This document shows, piece by piece, positions 42,692-51,488 of a stretch of DNA of 64,000 bases. The first letter of the stretch is position 1, and each line of letters opens with the position of its first letter. The translations under genes were made by a program, and so were the position numbers. Source of the DNA: Streptomyces caelestis (lineage in GTDB: Bacteria > Actinomycetota > Actinomycetes > Streptomycetales > Streptomycetaceae); NCBI RefSeq assembly GCF_001279005.1, contig NZ_LGCN01000119.1, positions 1 to 64,000 on the forward strand. Reading direction: 5' to 3'. The notes below the pieces were generated by a model, which had not been told where the DNA came from, ran no database searches, and worked only from the letters and a program-made list of their open reading frames with translations.

Positions 42692-43351
42692 GGCCGCCAG
42701 GCCCCGGCGGTAGGCGTAGATCACCGCCTGGACGCGGTCGCGCAGGCCGAGTTTGGTGAGGATGCGGGAGACGAAGGTCTTCACGGTCTCCTGGCTGATC
42801 AGCAGGGCCGCGGCGATCTCGCGGTTGGACAGGCCGTCCGCGATGAGACGGAGGACCTCCAGTTCGCGGGGGGTCAGGGGGAGGTCCCGCGACGCCCCGT
42901 CATCGGCGGGGCGGATCCGGGCGGCGTAGCGGCCCACGAGCCGGCGGGTCACCTCCGGGTCCAGCAGCGCCGCGCCCGTGGCCACGGTCCGGATGCCGTG
43001 GAGCAGCCGGTCCGGCGGCGCGTCCTTGAGCAGGAACCCGCTCGCCCCCGCGCGCAGCGCCTCGTAGACGTACTCGTCCAGGTTGAACGTCGTCACCACG
43101 AGCACCTTCACCGGATGCGGCACCCCCGCGCCGGCCAGCAGGCGGGTGGCCTCGATGCCGTCGAGCACCGGCATGCGCACGTCCATCACCACGACGTCCG
43201 GACGGAGCCGGCCGGCGAGGTCGACGGCGGACCGCCCGTCGCCGCACTCGCCCGCCACCTCCAGGTCGGGCTGGGCGTCGATGATGGTCACCAGGCCGGT
43301 GCGGACCAGCATCTGGTCGTCGCAGACCAGGACCCGGATCGGCGCGGTCAT
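42689..43351 (-). CDS. NarL/LuxR-type response regulator
   Basis: A 220-residue regulator. The receiver domain has the acidic pocket CDDQ and phospho-acceptor Asp57 in PDVVVMDVRMPVLDG, plus Lys in FLLKDAPP. The output domain is a LuxR helix-turn-helix (LTPRELEVLRLIADGLSNRE, SQETVKTFVSRILTKLGLRD). It pairs with the histidine kinase, whose stop overlaps its ATG (ATGA). It probably activates the CPBP-kinase-regulator operon and unknown targets. Confidence 0.92.
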   Translation of the reverse strand: MTAPIRVLVCDDQMLVRTGLVTIIDAQPDLEVAGECGDGRSAVDLAGRLRPDVVVMDVRMPVLDGIEATRLLAGAGVPHPVKVLVVTTFNLDEYVYEALRAGASGFLLKDAPPDRLLHGIRTVATGAALLDPEVTRRLVGRYAARIRPADDGASRDLPLTPRELEVLRLIADGLSNREIAAALLISQETVKTFVSRILTKLGLRDRVQAVIYAYRRGLAA

Positions 43352-44505
43352 GCCGTGCTCCCCGTCGGTATCCGGGCCCGTACGACGAAGCCGCCGCCCG
43401 CCTCCGGTCCCGCGCTGAAGTCGCCGCCCAGGACGTCGACCCGCTCCCGCAGGCCCGCCAGGCCCCGGCCGCTCCCGCCGGGGGAGGGGGCCACCGGTGC
43501 GCCGGAACCGTCGGTGCCGACCTCCACGGTGATCTGCCGTTCGCCGTGCCGCACCCGGACCCGGGTGGCGCCGCCGCGGGCGTGCTTGAGGGCGTTCGTC
43601 AGGGCCTCCTGCACGACCCGGTAGGCGACGAGGTCGGCGCTGCCGGTCGACGACGCCGGCGTGCCCTCCTCGGTGAACTCCACCGGCTGCCCGGCCCGGC
43701 GGCTCTGTTCCACGAGGGTGAGGAGCCGGCCTGCGGGCGGTGTCCTGGCCTCGGGGCCGTGGCCGGGGTCGAGCAGGTCGAGCAGGTGCCGCAGATCGGT
43801 GATGGCCCGCCGGCCGGTGTCGGTGACGGCGGTCAGTGTCCGGTCCAGCCGGTCGGGCGCGGCGGTCAGATAGCGGGCCGCCTCGGCCTGCACGACCATC
43901 GCCGTCACATGATGGGTCACGACGTCGTGCAACTCGCGGGCGATCCGGGCGCGTTCGGCGGCCCGGGAGTCCTCGGCGACGCGGTGCCGGCGTTCGGCCT
44001 CCGCGATCCGGGTGGAGCGCAGCCACGCCCCGGTGCCCCAGGCGAGGCACACCGCCAGGTAGAACGTCACGAACTCGCTCACCGGCTCGCCCGGACCGAG
44101 CCGGTGGAACACGACCGTCAGCGCCAGGTAGGCGACGGTGCACAGGGCCATGACGGTGCGCCGGTACCGCTCCAGGTACGCCCCGGCGCTCAGCAGCGCG
44201 ATGACCAGCGCGGCGCCCGCGGGGGAGTGGTAGCCGCGGAGCTGGTCGAGGGCGAACCCGGCCGCCACCAGGGCGAGGCAGACGGCCGGCCACCGCCGGC
44301 GCACGGCGAGCGGAAGGGCCTGGAAGGCCACCGCCACGAGGGCGAGCCGGTCGAAGGGCCGTTCCGGCACGCCGCCGAGGAGCGTTCCGTGGTGCTGGAA
44401 GGCCGGCCACAGCGACAGGGCGAGGACGAGCAGCCCGAGCAGGAGGTCCCTGACGGTGACGTCCAGCCGGCGCCACGGGTCCCGGAGCCGGTGAGGAGCG
44501 ATCAC
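43348..44505 (-). CDS. sensor histidine kinase, HisKA_3 type
   Basis: A 385-residue kinase with a membrane-embedded N-terminal sensor of about five helices (20-165) and no large extracellular loop. The dimerisation helix carries His193 in ARIARELHDVVTHHVTAMVV. The ATPase domain shows VVQEALTNALKHARGGATRV and GSGRGLAGLRERV. The GTG start at 44505 overlaps the CPBP gene stop (GTGA). With so little outside the membrane, it likely senses membrane state or the neighbouring CPBP protein. Confidence 0.9.
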   Translation of the reverse strand: MIAPHRLRDPWRRLDVTVRDLLLGLLVLALSLWPAFQHHGTLLGGVPERPFDRLALVAVAFQALPLAVRRRWPAVCLALVAAGFALDQLRGYHSPAGAALVIALLSAGAYLERYRRTVMALCTVAYLALTVVFHRLGPGEPVSEFVTFYLAVCLAWGTGAWLRSTRIAEAERRHRVAEDSRAAERARIARELHDVVTHHVTAMVVQAEAARYLTAAPDRLDRTLTAVTDTGRRAITDLRHLLDLLDPGHGPEARTPPAGRLLTLVEQSRRAGQPVEFTEEGTPASSTGSADLVAYRVVQEALTNALKHARGGATRVRVRHGERQITVEVGTDGSGAPVAPSPGGSGRGLAGLRERVDVLGGDFSAGPEAGGGFVVRARIPTGSTA

Positions 44506-45338
44506 CGGGGCAGTCTAGCGGTGGCGTCGGCCCGGTCGGCGCGCCGGCGGCGGGGCACCAGACGGCCGCGCCGGTGGGCCAGCCACAGGAACGCGATCGT
44601 CAGCAGGACACCGAACAGCACCGAGTACACGCTTCCCTCCGGCCCGAAGTCGCCGCCGGTGATCCACTCGTTGCCCGACGTCGTGGAGTCCAGCAGCCCC
44701 TGCTCGGTGTCGTTGCCCGAGACCACGGTGCTGAAGACGCCGCCCGCGGCGAAGTTCCAGCCGAAGTGCACGCCGATCGGCACCCACAGGTTGCGGGTGG
44801 CGACGTACGCGGCGGCGAGCATGCCGCCGGCCTCGATCGCGATGGCGAAGGCGCCCCACGCCGTGGCGTCCGGGTTGGGCAGGTGAGCCAGGCCGAACAG
44901 CAGCGCGGTCAGCGCCAGCGCGATCCAGGTGCCCAGGTACTCCTCGACGATCCGGAACAGGACTCCGCGGAACAGCAGTTCCTCGGTGACGGCGGCGGCG
45001 GCCATGAAGCCGAACAGCCCGACGGCGCCGCTCGGCGAACCCAGGCCGTGCACCTCGTAGTCGCCGGCGGTGAAGAGGTTGGTGACGACCATCCCGAACA
45101 TCACGACGCCGATCAGCGTCCCCCGGCCGAGCGCCGGCGCGGCGCCGTCCGGGTCCAGCTCCGTGACCGGCCGGCGCTCGGTCCGCCCCACCACCCACCG
45201 GTAGACCAGCACCGCGAGCACGGCGGTCAGCCCCCCGAGGGCGAGCGTGAGCCACGGGTTGTCCCGCACCGCGTTCACGCTCTGTCCGCCTATCGCGGAG
45301 ATCGCCACCACGGCCAGGATCTGCCAGACCACTCTCAT
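44502..45338 (-). CDS. CPBP family intramembrane protease
   Basis: A 278-residue polytopic protein of the CAAX-protease and bacteriocin-processing family. All three catalytic motifs are intact: EE119-120xxxR124 in TEELLFRGVLF, FxxxH152 in LLFGLAHLPN, and HxxxN191-195 in VHFGWNFAAGG. AAGGAG lies before the ATG at 45338. It is the first gene of a three-gene operon with a histidine kinase and a response regulator, overlapping the kinase start. The arrangement suggests membrane proteolysis tied to signalling. Confidence 0.9.
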   Translation of the reverse strand: MRVVWQILAVVAISAIGGQSVNAVRDNPWLTLALGGLTAVLAVLVYRWVVGRTERRPVTELDPDGAAPALGRGTLIGVVMFGMVVTNLFTAGDYEVHGLGSPSGAVGLFGFMAAAAVTEELLFRGVLFRIVEEYLGTWIALALTALLFGLAHLPNPDATAWGAFAIAIEAGGMLAAAYVATRNLWVPIGVHFGWNFAAGGVFSTVVSGNDTEQGLLDSTTSGNEWITGGDFGPEGSVYSVLFGVLLTIAFLWLAHRRGRLVPRRRRADRADATARLPR

Positions 45339-45507
45339 CGAGGACTCCTTCGTCACATCCGCGGCCGAGTGCCGCGTGCCGCAACGGACGCTACGGAGCC
45401 GGTGGCCGGAAAACGTCACCGCACGGTGGACACTTGCCCGTAGCTCGCTCGGGGGACAGGACATGTCTCGGACCAACTCCCGTGCGGGCGAAAGGTGTTC
45501 AGGATCA

Positions 45508-45521
45508 CATTCCGGGGAATG
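45508..45521. promoter_or_regulatory. inverted repeat CATTCC-GG-GGAATG
   Basis: A 6-bp perfect inverted repeat with a 2-bp centre lies in the 250-nt gap 45339-45588 between the divergent CPBP operon and the His/Met-rich membrane gene, 68 bp before the latter. It could be an operator or a GGAAT-type ECF -35 element. No other feature is seen in the gap. Confidence 0.4.
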
Positions 45522-45588
45522 AGTCGCGGGCGTGGGAGACGCCGTACCCACGGGCGACCGGTCGGCCCGGATACGACGACGAGGGGCC

Positions 45589-46245
45589 ATGACTGCTGGA
45601 CGGGGTGCTCGCACGGGGCGGGCCGCGGTGTTCGCGGCCGTCTGTGTCGTGCTCGCCGCCCTGGGGCACGTCATGATGTCCGGCGACCACGTCCCCCTCC
45701 GGACGCTGGCGGCCGGCTGGGCCGTGACCGGCGTCCTGGGCTGGGGACTCGCGGGGCGTGAGCGCGGACTGCCGCTGATCACGGCGGTCGCCGTCGCCGC
45801 CCAGACGGTCCTGCACGCGTCCTTCTCCCTGACGGCCCCCGCCGGCGCCGGCTCCACGGGCACGGGCGACATGGGCGCGGGCGCGATGCCGCACGGCACG
45901 CACTCCATGCCCATGCCTCCTCCGACGGGGACGGGCACGGGCATGGAGGGGCACACGGCGTCCTCCGGCCACTCCTCGGCCGGCATGCTCGCCGCCCACC
46001 TGCTGGCCGCACTGCTGTGCGGTCTGTGGCTCGGGTACGGCGAGCGGGCGGCGTTCCGGGTGCTGCGGGCCGTCGGCGGATGGCTGGCCGCCCCGGCGCG
46101 GCCGCTGTTCCTCGTGCCGAAGCCGCCGCGCCGTCCCTCCCTCCGCGTCCGCCGGCGCCGCCGCTCGCACCGCGCGCCGCGTCTCCTCCTCCTCGTCCAC
46201 GCGATCACCTCCCGCGGTCCTCCCACCGGGGCCGCTGCCGCCTGA
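45589..46245 (+). CDS. integral membrane protein with His/Met-rich loop
   Basis: A 218-residue membrane protein with about four helices (11-31, 38-55, 60-80, 131-150). Between helices three and four lies a low-complexity loop rich in Met, His, Gly and Thr (GDMGAGAMPHGTHSMPMPPP and following), which resembles copper- or silver-binding segments. A basic cytosolic tail ends the protein. It precedes an ECF sigma gene by 152 nt on the same strand; it could sense metal or regulate that sigma factor. The family is not named. GAGGGG precedes the ATG. Confidence 0.72.
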   Translation: MTAGRGARTGRAAVFAAVCVVLAALGHVMMSGDHVPLRTLAAGWAVTGVLGWGLAGRERGLPLITAVAVAAQTVLHASFSLTAPAGAGSTGTGDMGAGAMPHGTHSMPMPPPTGTGTGMEGHTASSGHSSAGMLAAHLLAALLCGLWLGYGERAAFRVLRAVGGWLAAPARPLFLVPKPPRRPSLRVRRRRRSHRAPRLLLLVHAITSRGPPTGAAAA

Positions 46246-46397
46246 CGGCAGCCGGCGACACCCCGGGCCGCCCCTGCGCGCCCCGGGCTCCGGTCGTGTG
46301 CCCGTACGCCCCCGTGCGCCGTACCGCCCGCGGCCGTACCCCCGCCGACCGGGCCGCGCACGCCCGCGGTTCCCGGTTCCTCCGCGAAGGACATCAG

Positions 46398-47018
46398 GTG
46401 ATCACTCCCACCCTGCCCGCCCCTGCCGGAAGACCCACCGACGACGCGGCGACCGCCTGGGCGCTGGCCGCGCGCGGCGGTGACTCCGACGCCGTCGACC
46501 GCTTCGTCCGCGCCCTGCACCGCGACGTCGTCCGCTACGTCGCCCACCTGTGCGCCGACCCGCAGACGGTGGACGACCTGGCCCAGGACACGTTCCTGCG
46601 GGCGCTCGGCAGTCTGCACCGGTTCGAGGGACGCTCCTCGGCCCGCACCTGGCTGCTGGCCATCGCCCGCCGCGCGGTGGCCGACAGCCACCGGTACACG
46701 GCCGTACGGCCCCGGACGGCCGACGTGCCCGACTGGCGGCTGACCGTGGAACGGGCGCAGCCGCGCGGGCTGCCCGGATTCGACGACGGCATCGTGCTGC
46801 TCGATCTGCTGGACCGGCTGCCCCGGGAGCGGCGCGAGGCGTTCGTCCTCACCCAGCTGCTCGGACTGCCGTACACCGAGGCGGCGGCCCTCGGCGACTG
46901 CCCGGTCGGCACGGTCCGCTCCCGCGTCGCCCGCGCGCGGACGACCCTCGCCGCCCTCGTCGCCGAGGCGGAGGGGGCGAGCACGGCCGTACGGAGACCG
47001 GTCCCGGACCGGGGCTGA
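46398..47018 (+). CDS. ECF-type RNA polymerase sigma factor
   Basis: A 206-residue group IV sigma factor. Region 2 includes VRYVAHLCADPQTVDDLAQD with TFLRALGSLHRFEG and SARTWLLAIARRAVADSHR. Region 4 includes LLDRLPRERREAFVLTQLLG and YTEAAALGDCPVGTVRSRVA. The GTG start has AAGGA 6 nt upstream. No anti-sigma gene follows; the next gene is convergent (lutC). The preceding His/Met-rich membrane protein is the only candidate partner nearby. Confidence 0.9.
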   Translation: MITPTLPAPAGRPTDDAATAWALAARGGDSDAVDRFVRALHRDVVRYVAHLCADPQTVDDLAQDTFLRALGSLHRFEGRSSARTWLLAIARRAVADSHRYTAVRPRTADVPDWRLTVERAQPRGLPGFDDGIVLLDLLDRLPRERREAFVLTQLLGLPYTEAAALGDCPVGTVRSRVARARTTLAALVAEAEGASTAVRRPVPDRG

Positions 47019-47048
47019 CCCTCGTCCCGCCCCACGAACACCCGCACG

Positions 47049-47705
47049 TCATCGCGGGGCAGGGCACCCGACCAGCACGACCTCCAGCGTGCGCGGGCCG
47101 TGCACGCCCTCCACCCGGTCGAGTTCGATGTCGCTGGTCGCCGACGGGCCGGAGATCCAGGTGAGCGGGCGGGCCGGGTCGAGGCGTTCGAGGGCCTGGG
47201 GAACGGAGGAGACGACCTGGTCCGGGACGCGGACCACACAGATGTGGTGGTCGGGGACGAGGGTGATCCGGCGCCGGCCCTGGTCGGGGGAGCCGTCGAG
47301 GACGATCGTGCCCGTCTCGGCGACGGCGACCGCGCAGGCGGTGACCACGCTGTCGACCCGGTCCAGCTCGTGCGGGGTGCTCTCCGCCCGGTCCGCGACC
47401 CGGGTCGCCTCCGACCCGGTGAGCCAGTCCTCGTCCAGGCCGGGCGGAACGAGCACCGACGACGCCCCGCGCGCCGCGAGCAACCCGGCGACGACCCCGG
47501 CCAGCCCGGCCGCGTCCGTGCGGTGCACGATCGCCCGGTAGTCGGCCAGGTTCTCCGCGAGGAGGTCCACCGTCTCCTCGACGGTGCGCTCACCGTGCTC
47601 GCGCAGATAGCCGCGGGCGACCGCCCGCTCGTACGGGGTGTCGTCCCCCGGCACGTCGGCGAGGGCGCGCCGCACCCGGCCCAGAATCCGTTCCCTGCTG
47701 CTCAC
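47049..47705 (-). CDS. lutC: lactate utilisation protein LutC (LUD domain)
   Basis: A 218-residue LUD-domain protein: N-terminal RERILGRVRRALADVPGD, then ASSVLVPPGLDEDW, AVAETGTIVLDGSPDQGRR and ATSDIELDRVEGVHGPRTLE, the family's closing signature. With LutA and LutB it oxidises L-lactate to pyruvate. Its GTG at 47705 overlaps the lutB stop (GTGA). It is the last gene of lutABC, convergent with the ECF sigma gene. Confidence 0.92.
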   Translation of the reverse strand: MSSRERILGRVRRALADVPGDDTPYERAVARGYLREHGERTVEETVDLLAENLADYRAIVHRTDAAGLAGVVAGLLAARGASSVLVPPGLDEDWLTGSEATRVADRAESTPHELDRVDSVVTACAVAVAETGTIVLDGSPDQGRRRITLVPDHHICVVRVPDQVVSSVPQALERLDPARPLTWISGPSATSDIELDRVEGVHGPRTLEVVLVGCPAPR

Positions 47706-49180
47706 TTCGCCGCTCCCTTCCCGCTCCGCGTACGCTGCCACCAGTCCCGGAACGGCTCCGCCGGCACCGGCGGCAGGTCCCGGGTCCCGCTCCACGCCCG
47801 GCCGGGCCCCGGCAGGGTGCGCGGATGGAGGCGACGGGTGCGCGAGGCGAGGCGCTGGCCGGCGCGCAGGGCTCCGGGGTAGGTGAACGCCCAGCGGGCG
47901 GCGCGCATCGCGGCGCGCTCGGCGGCGTGCCCCTTGGCCGGCTTGAGCACCACCTTGTTGCCGCCCCGGGTCGCCTCCCCGCCCTGGGCCACCCGTTCCC
48001 GCAGGTGCACCAGCACCTCGGGGATGTCGATGGCCACCGGGCACACCTCGTAGCAGGCTCCGCACAGCGAGGAGGCGTACGGCAGGGAGGCGTCGATCTC
48101 GCTCCCGGTGCCCCGCAGCTGGGGACTGAGGATGGCGCCGATCGGCCCCGGGTAGACCGAGCCGTAGGCGTGGCCGCCGGCCCGCTCGTACACCGGGCAC
48201 ACGTTCAGGCAGGCCGAGCAGCGGATGCAGCGCAGCGCCTGCCGGCCCACCTCGTCGGCGAGCGTGTCGGTGCGGCCGTTGTCCAGCAGGACCAGGTGGA
48301 AGTCGCGCGGGCCGTCCTCGTCGGTGGTGCCGGTCCACGTCGAGGTGTACGGGTTCATCCGCTCGGCGGTCGAGGAGCGCGGCAGGGTCTGCAGGAACAC
48401 CTCCAGGTCCTGCCAGGTCGGCACGATCTTCTCGATGCCGACGACCGAGATCAGCGTCTCGGGCAGGGTCAGGCACATCCGCCCGTTGCCCTCGGACTCC
48501 ACCACCACCAGGGTGCCGGTCTCGGCGACCATGAAGTTGGCGCCGGAGACGCCGACCTTGGCGCGCAGGAACTTCTCCCGCAGGTGCTGCCGCGCCGCCT
48601 CGGCGAGTTCGGCGGGCGTGTCCGTCAGCCCCTCCGGGGCGGGGCGGCCCCACGCGCCCATCTCGCGGGCGAAGATCTCCCGGATCTCCCCGCGGTTGCG
48701 GTGGATCGCCGGCACCAGGATGTGCGAGGGCCGGTCCTTGCCCAACTGCACGATCAACTCCGCCAGATCGGTCTCGTAGGCGGCGATGCCCTCCGCCTCC
48801 AGAGCCTCGTTGAGGCCGATCTCCTGCGTGGCCATCGACTTGACCTTGACGACCTCCGACTCGCCGGTCGCCTTCACCAGTTCGGCGACGATCCGGTTGG
48901 CCTCGTCGGCGTCGACGGCCCAGTGCACGGTGCCGCCGGCCGCCGTCACCGACTCCTCCAACTGCTCGAGGTGGCGGTCGAGATGACGGAGCGTGTGGTC
49001 CTTGATCCGCTTGCCGGCCTCGCGCAGCTCCGCCCAGTCGGACACCTCCGCGACCGCGGCGGCGCGCTTGGCGCGGATGGTGCGCGTGGCGTGCCGCAGA
49101 TTGCCGCGCAGCGTCGTGTCGCGGACCGCTTCGTGCGCGGCCCTGGGAAACGCCGGCATCCCGACGAACGTCCCGCTCAT
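47702..49180 (-). CDS. lutB: lactate utilisation iron-sulfur protein LutB
   Basis: A 492-residue protein with an N-terminal LUD domain (SGANFMVAETGTLVVVESEG) and a C-terminal ferredoxin-like part. Its two cluster motifs are CIRCSACLNVCPVYERAGGH and SSLCGACYEVCPVAIDIPEV. A typical LutB C-terminal domain follows. It forms the electron-transfer core of the L-lactate-oxidising complex. The start overlaps the lutA stop (ATGA). Confidence 0.94.
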   Translation of the reverse strand: MSGTFVGMPAFPRAAHEAVRDTTLRGNLRHATRTIRAKRAAAVAEVSDWAELREAGKRIKDHTLRHLDRHLEQLEESVTAAGGTVHWAVDADEANRIVAELVKATGESEVVKVKSMATQEIGLNEALEAEGIAAYETDLAELIVQLGKDRPSHILVPAIHRNRGEIREIFAREMGAWGRPAPEGLTDTPAELAEAARQHLREKFLRAKVGVSGANFMVAETGTLVVVESEGNGRMCLTLPETLISVVGIEKIVPTWQDLEVFLQTLPRSSTAERMNPYTSTWTGTTDEDGPRDFHLVLLDNGRTDTLADEVGRQALRCIRCSACLNVCPVYERAGGHAYGSVYPGPIGAILSPQLRGTGSEIDASLPYASSLCGACYEVCPVAIDIPEVLVHLRERVAQGGEATRGGNKVVLKPAKGHAAERAAMRAARWAFTYPGALRAGQRLASRTRRLHPRTLPGPGRAWSGTRDLPPVPAEPFRDWWQRTRSGKGAAK

Positions 49181-49932
49181 ACCAGGGGCTCCTCTTCCGT
49201 GCTCGCCAGGATCTCCGCGATGTGCACCGGCCGCATGCCGACCTTCAGCCGGCTCATCGTGCCGCCGATGTGCATCAGACACGAGTTGTCGGCCGCGCAC
49301 AGAGTCTCGGCGCCGGTCGACTCCGCGTTGCGCACCTTGTCGACGCCCATCGCCGTGGAGACGTCGGAGTTCTTCACGGCGAAGGTGCCGCCGAAGCCGC
49401 AGCACTCCTCGGCCCCCGGCAGCTCGGCCAGTTCCAGGCCCTTCACCGCCCGCAGCAGCTTCAGCGGCCGGTCACCGAGGCCCAGGGCGCGCAGCCCGTG
49501 GCAGGTCGGGTGGTAGGTCACCGTGTGCGGGTAGTAGGCGCCGACGTCGGTCACCCCCAGCACGTCCACCAGGAACTCCGTCAGTTCGTACGTCTTCGGC
49601 ACGACCGGCGCCACCGCCCGGGCCAGGGTGTCGCCGCGGCCCTCGGCGCGCGCCCGCTCACCCATCCGCGGATACAGTTCCCGCACCATCGCCCCGCAGG
49701 ACCCGGACGGTGTCACGATCGCCTCGTAGTCCTTGAAGACATCGGAGAACTGACGGGCCAGCGGCTCGGCCTCGTGCCGGTAGCCGGTGTTGTAGTGCGC
49801 CTGCCCGCAGCAGGTCTGCGCCATCGGGAAGTCGACGTCCACCCCGAGCCTGGTCAGCAGTTTCACCACGGCACGGCCCGTGTCGGGATAGAGCGTGTCG
49901 TTGACGCAGGTCAGGAAGAGGGCGACACGCAT
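49177..49932 (-). CDS. lutA: lactate utilisation protein LutA (CCG-domain)
   Basis: A 251-residue protein with two cysteine-rich CCG domains: FPMAQTCCGQAHYNTGYRHE with PSGSCGAMV in the first, and YHPTCHGLRALG with GAEECCGFGGTFAVKNSDVS in the second. These bind a non-cubane iron-sulfur cluster as in heterodisulfide reductase. AAGGAG precedes the ATG. It opens lutABC. The operon lies 86 nt downstream of rhaB with a terminator and a TCATC-N1-GATGA operator between, so it can have its own promoter. Confidence 0.94.
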   Translation of the reverse strand: MRVALFLTCVNDTLYPDTGRAVVKLLTRLGVDVDFPMAQTCCGQAHYNTGYRHEAEPLARQFSDVFKDYEAIVTPSGSCGAMVRELYPRMGERARAEGRGDTLARAVAPVVPKTYELTEFLVDVLGVTDVGAYYPHTVTYHPTCHGLRALGLGDRPLKLLRAVKGLELAELPGAEECCGFGGTFAVKNSDVSTAMGVDKVRNAESTGAETLCAADNSCLMHIGGTMSRLKVGMRPVHIAEILASTEEEPLV

Positions 49933-49950
49933 GGTGGCTCCTTGCTTCGG

Positions 49951-49961
49951 TCATCGGATGA
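49951..49961. promoter_or_regulatory. GntR/FadR-type operator TCATC-N1-GATGA before lutA
   Basis: TCATCGGATGA is a perfect inverted repeat 19 bp upstream of the lutA ATG. From memory, TCATC-N1-GATGA is the motif reported for the B. subtilis lactate regulator LutR. No GntR gene is present in the window. Confidence 0.55.
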
Positions 49962-49977
49962 GTGCAGCGTACGACGG

Positions 49978-50012
49978 GGTGGCGGCGCGGGGGAGTGCCC
50001 CGCACCGCCACC
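49978..50012 (-). terminator. terminator of rha operon, downstream of rhaB
   Basis: Fifteen-base arms GGTGGCGGCGCGGGG and CCCCGCACCGCCACC pair with one mismatch around a 5-nt loop, just after the rhaB stop and before lutA. Confidence 0.7.
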
Positions 50013-50018
50013 GCGGCG

Positions 50019-51488
50019 TCATACCGCGGCGGGCTCGGCCCCGCGGCCCGTGAGCCGGGCCTCGGCCTCCCGCCAGGCCGCGGTGCCACCACGCGGCTCG
50101 TACCGCTCGAGCGGCTGGGTGCGGGCGAGCAGCCGGCGCATCCCGGCCCGGTCGCCGACCAGCCCGTGCGCACGGGCCTGCACCAGGACGTTGCCCAGCG
50201 CCGCGGCCTCGGCCGGCCCGGCCACCACCGGCAGCCCGCAGGCGTCCGCCGTCAGCTGGCACAGCAGCGTGTTGCGGGTGCCGCCGCCGACGATGTGCAC
50301 CACGTCGACCGGGTGATCGGCGAGCGCCTGCGCCTGGGCGACCGCCTTGCGGTGGGCCAGGGCGAGCGAGTCGAGGATGCAACGGGTGATCTCCGCGGGG
50401 GAGTCCGGCACCGGCTGTCCGGTGGCCCGGCAGGCGTCCGCGATCCGCTCGGGCATGTGCCCGGGCGCGAGGAACGCGGCGTCCCCCGCGTCCACCACCG
50501 ACCGCAGCGCCGGCGCCTCGGCCGCAGCCCGCAGCAGTTCGCCCAGGTCCGGATTCCCCCAGGCGCGCACGCACTCCTGGAGCAGCCACAGACCCATGAT
50601 GTTGCGCAGGTAACGGACCGTACCGTCCAGGCCCAGCTCGTTGGTGAAGTTGGCCGCCCGGCTCGCCTCGCCGAGCACCGGCGCGTCCAGCTCCAGGCCG
50701 GCCAGCGACCAGGTGCCGGTGCAGATGTACGCGAACCGCTCGCCGTCGGCGGGCACCGCCGCCACGGCGGAGGCGGTGTCGTGCGAACCGACCGTCGTCA
50801 CCGGCACCGGGCCGCTCAGCCCGGTCTCCTCCAGCACCCGCGGACGCAGCACGCCGGCCGGGTCCCCCGGCCGCCGCAGCGGCGCGAACAGGTCCAGGTC
50901 GACGCCCAGGCGCGCGGCCACGTCGTACGCCCAGTCGCCCGTGCGGGGGTCGATCAGCTGGGTGGTGGAGGCGTTGGTCAGCTCCGTGCCCTGTTCACCG
51001 GTGAGCCAGTAGGCCAGCAGGTCCGGGATGAGCAACAGCCTTCCCGCCTGCGCGAGCTGGGCGGAGCCGCGGGCCGCCGCCAGCTGGTACAGGGTGTTGA
51101 AGGGCGCGTACTGCAACCCGGTCGCCGCGTACAGCTCGGCGGCCGGGACCGTCGCCCACACCCGCTCGGCGACGCCCTCGGTGCGGGCGTCCCGGTAGTG
51201 CACCGGGTTGCCGAGCAGGGCGCCGTCCGCGTCGAGCAGCCCGTAGTCCACCGCCCAGCTGTCGATGCCGACGGAGTCCACCTGCCCCGCCGCCCTCAGG
51301 CCTTCCAGGACGCCCCCGTACAGCCCCAGGATGTCCCAGCGCAGCCCTTCGGGGACCCGCACCGGACGGTTGGGGAAGCGGTGCGCCTCGGTCAGCTCCA
51401 GCGTGCCGGGGCCGACGCGGCCGACCATGACGCGTCCGCTGGACGCGCCCAGGTCGACCGCGGCGTACGACTTCACGGACGCGCTCAT
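50019..51488 (-). CDS. rhaB: L-rhamnulokinase
   Basis: A 489-residue FGGY-family kinase. The N-terminal nucleotide loop is AAVDLGASSGRVMVGRV; other signatures are VGIDSWAVDYGLLDADG, HYRDARTEGV, ICTGTWSLAGLELD and IVGGGTRNTLLCQLTADACG. It phosphorylates L-rhamnulose at O1. Its ATG overlaps the stop of the aldolase/dehydrogenase gene (ATGA), so the two are translationally coupled. Confidence 0.92.
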   Translation of the reverse strand: MSASVKSYAAVDLGASSGRVMVGRVGPGTLELTEAHRFPNRPVRVPEGLRWDILGLYGGVLEGLRAAGQVDSVGIDSWAVDYGLLDADGALLGNPVHYRDARTEGVAERVWATVPAAELYAATGLQYAPFNTLYQLAAARGSAQLAQAGRLLLIPDLLAYWLTGEQGTELTNASTTQLIDPRTGDWAYDVAARLGVDLDLFAPLRRPGDPAGVLRPRVLEETGLSGPVPVTTVGSHDTASAVAAVPADGERFAYICTGTWSLAGLELDAPVLGEASRAANFTNELGLDGTVRYLRNIMGLWLLQECVRAWGNPDLGELLRAAAEAPALRSVVDAGDAAFLAPGHMPERIADACRATGQPVPDSPAEITRCILDSLALAHRKAVAQAQALADHPVDVVHIVGGGTRNTLLCQLTADACGLPVVAGPAEAAALGNVLVQARAHGLVGDRAGMRRLLARTQPLERYEPRGGTAAWREAEARLTGRGAEPAAV

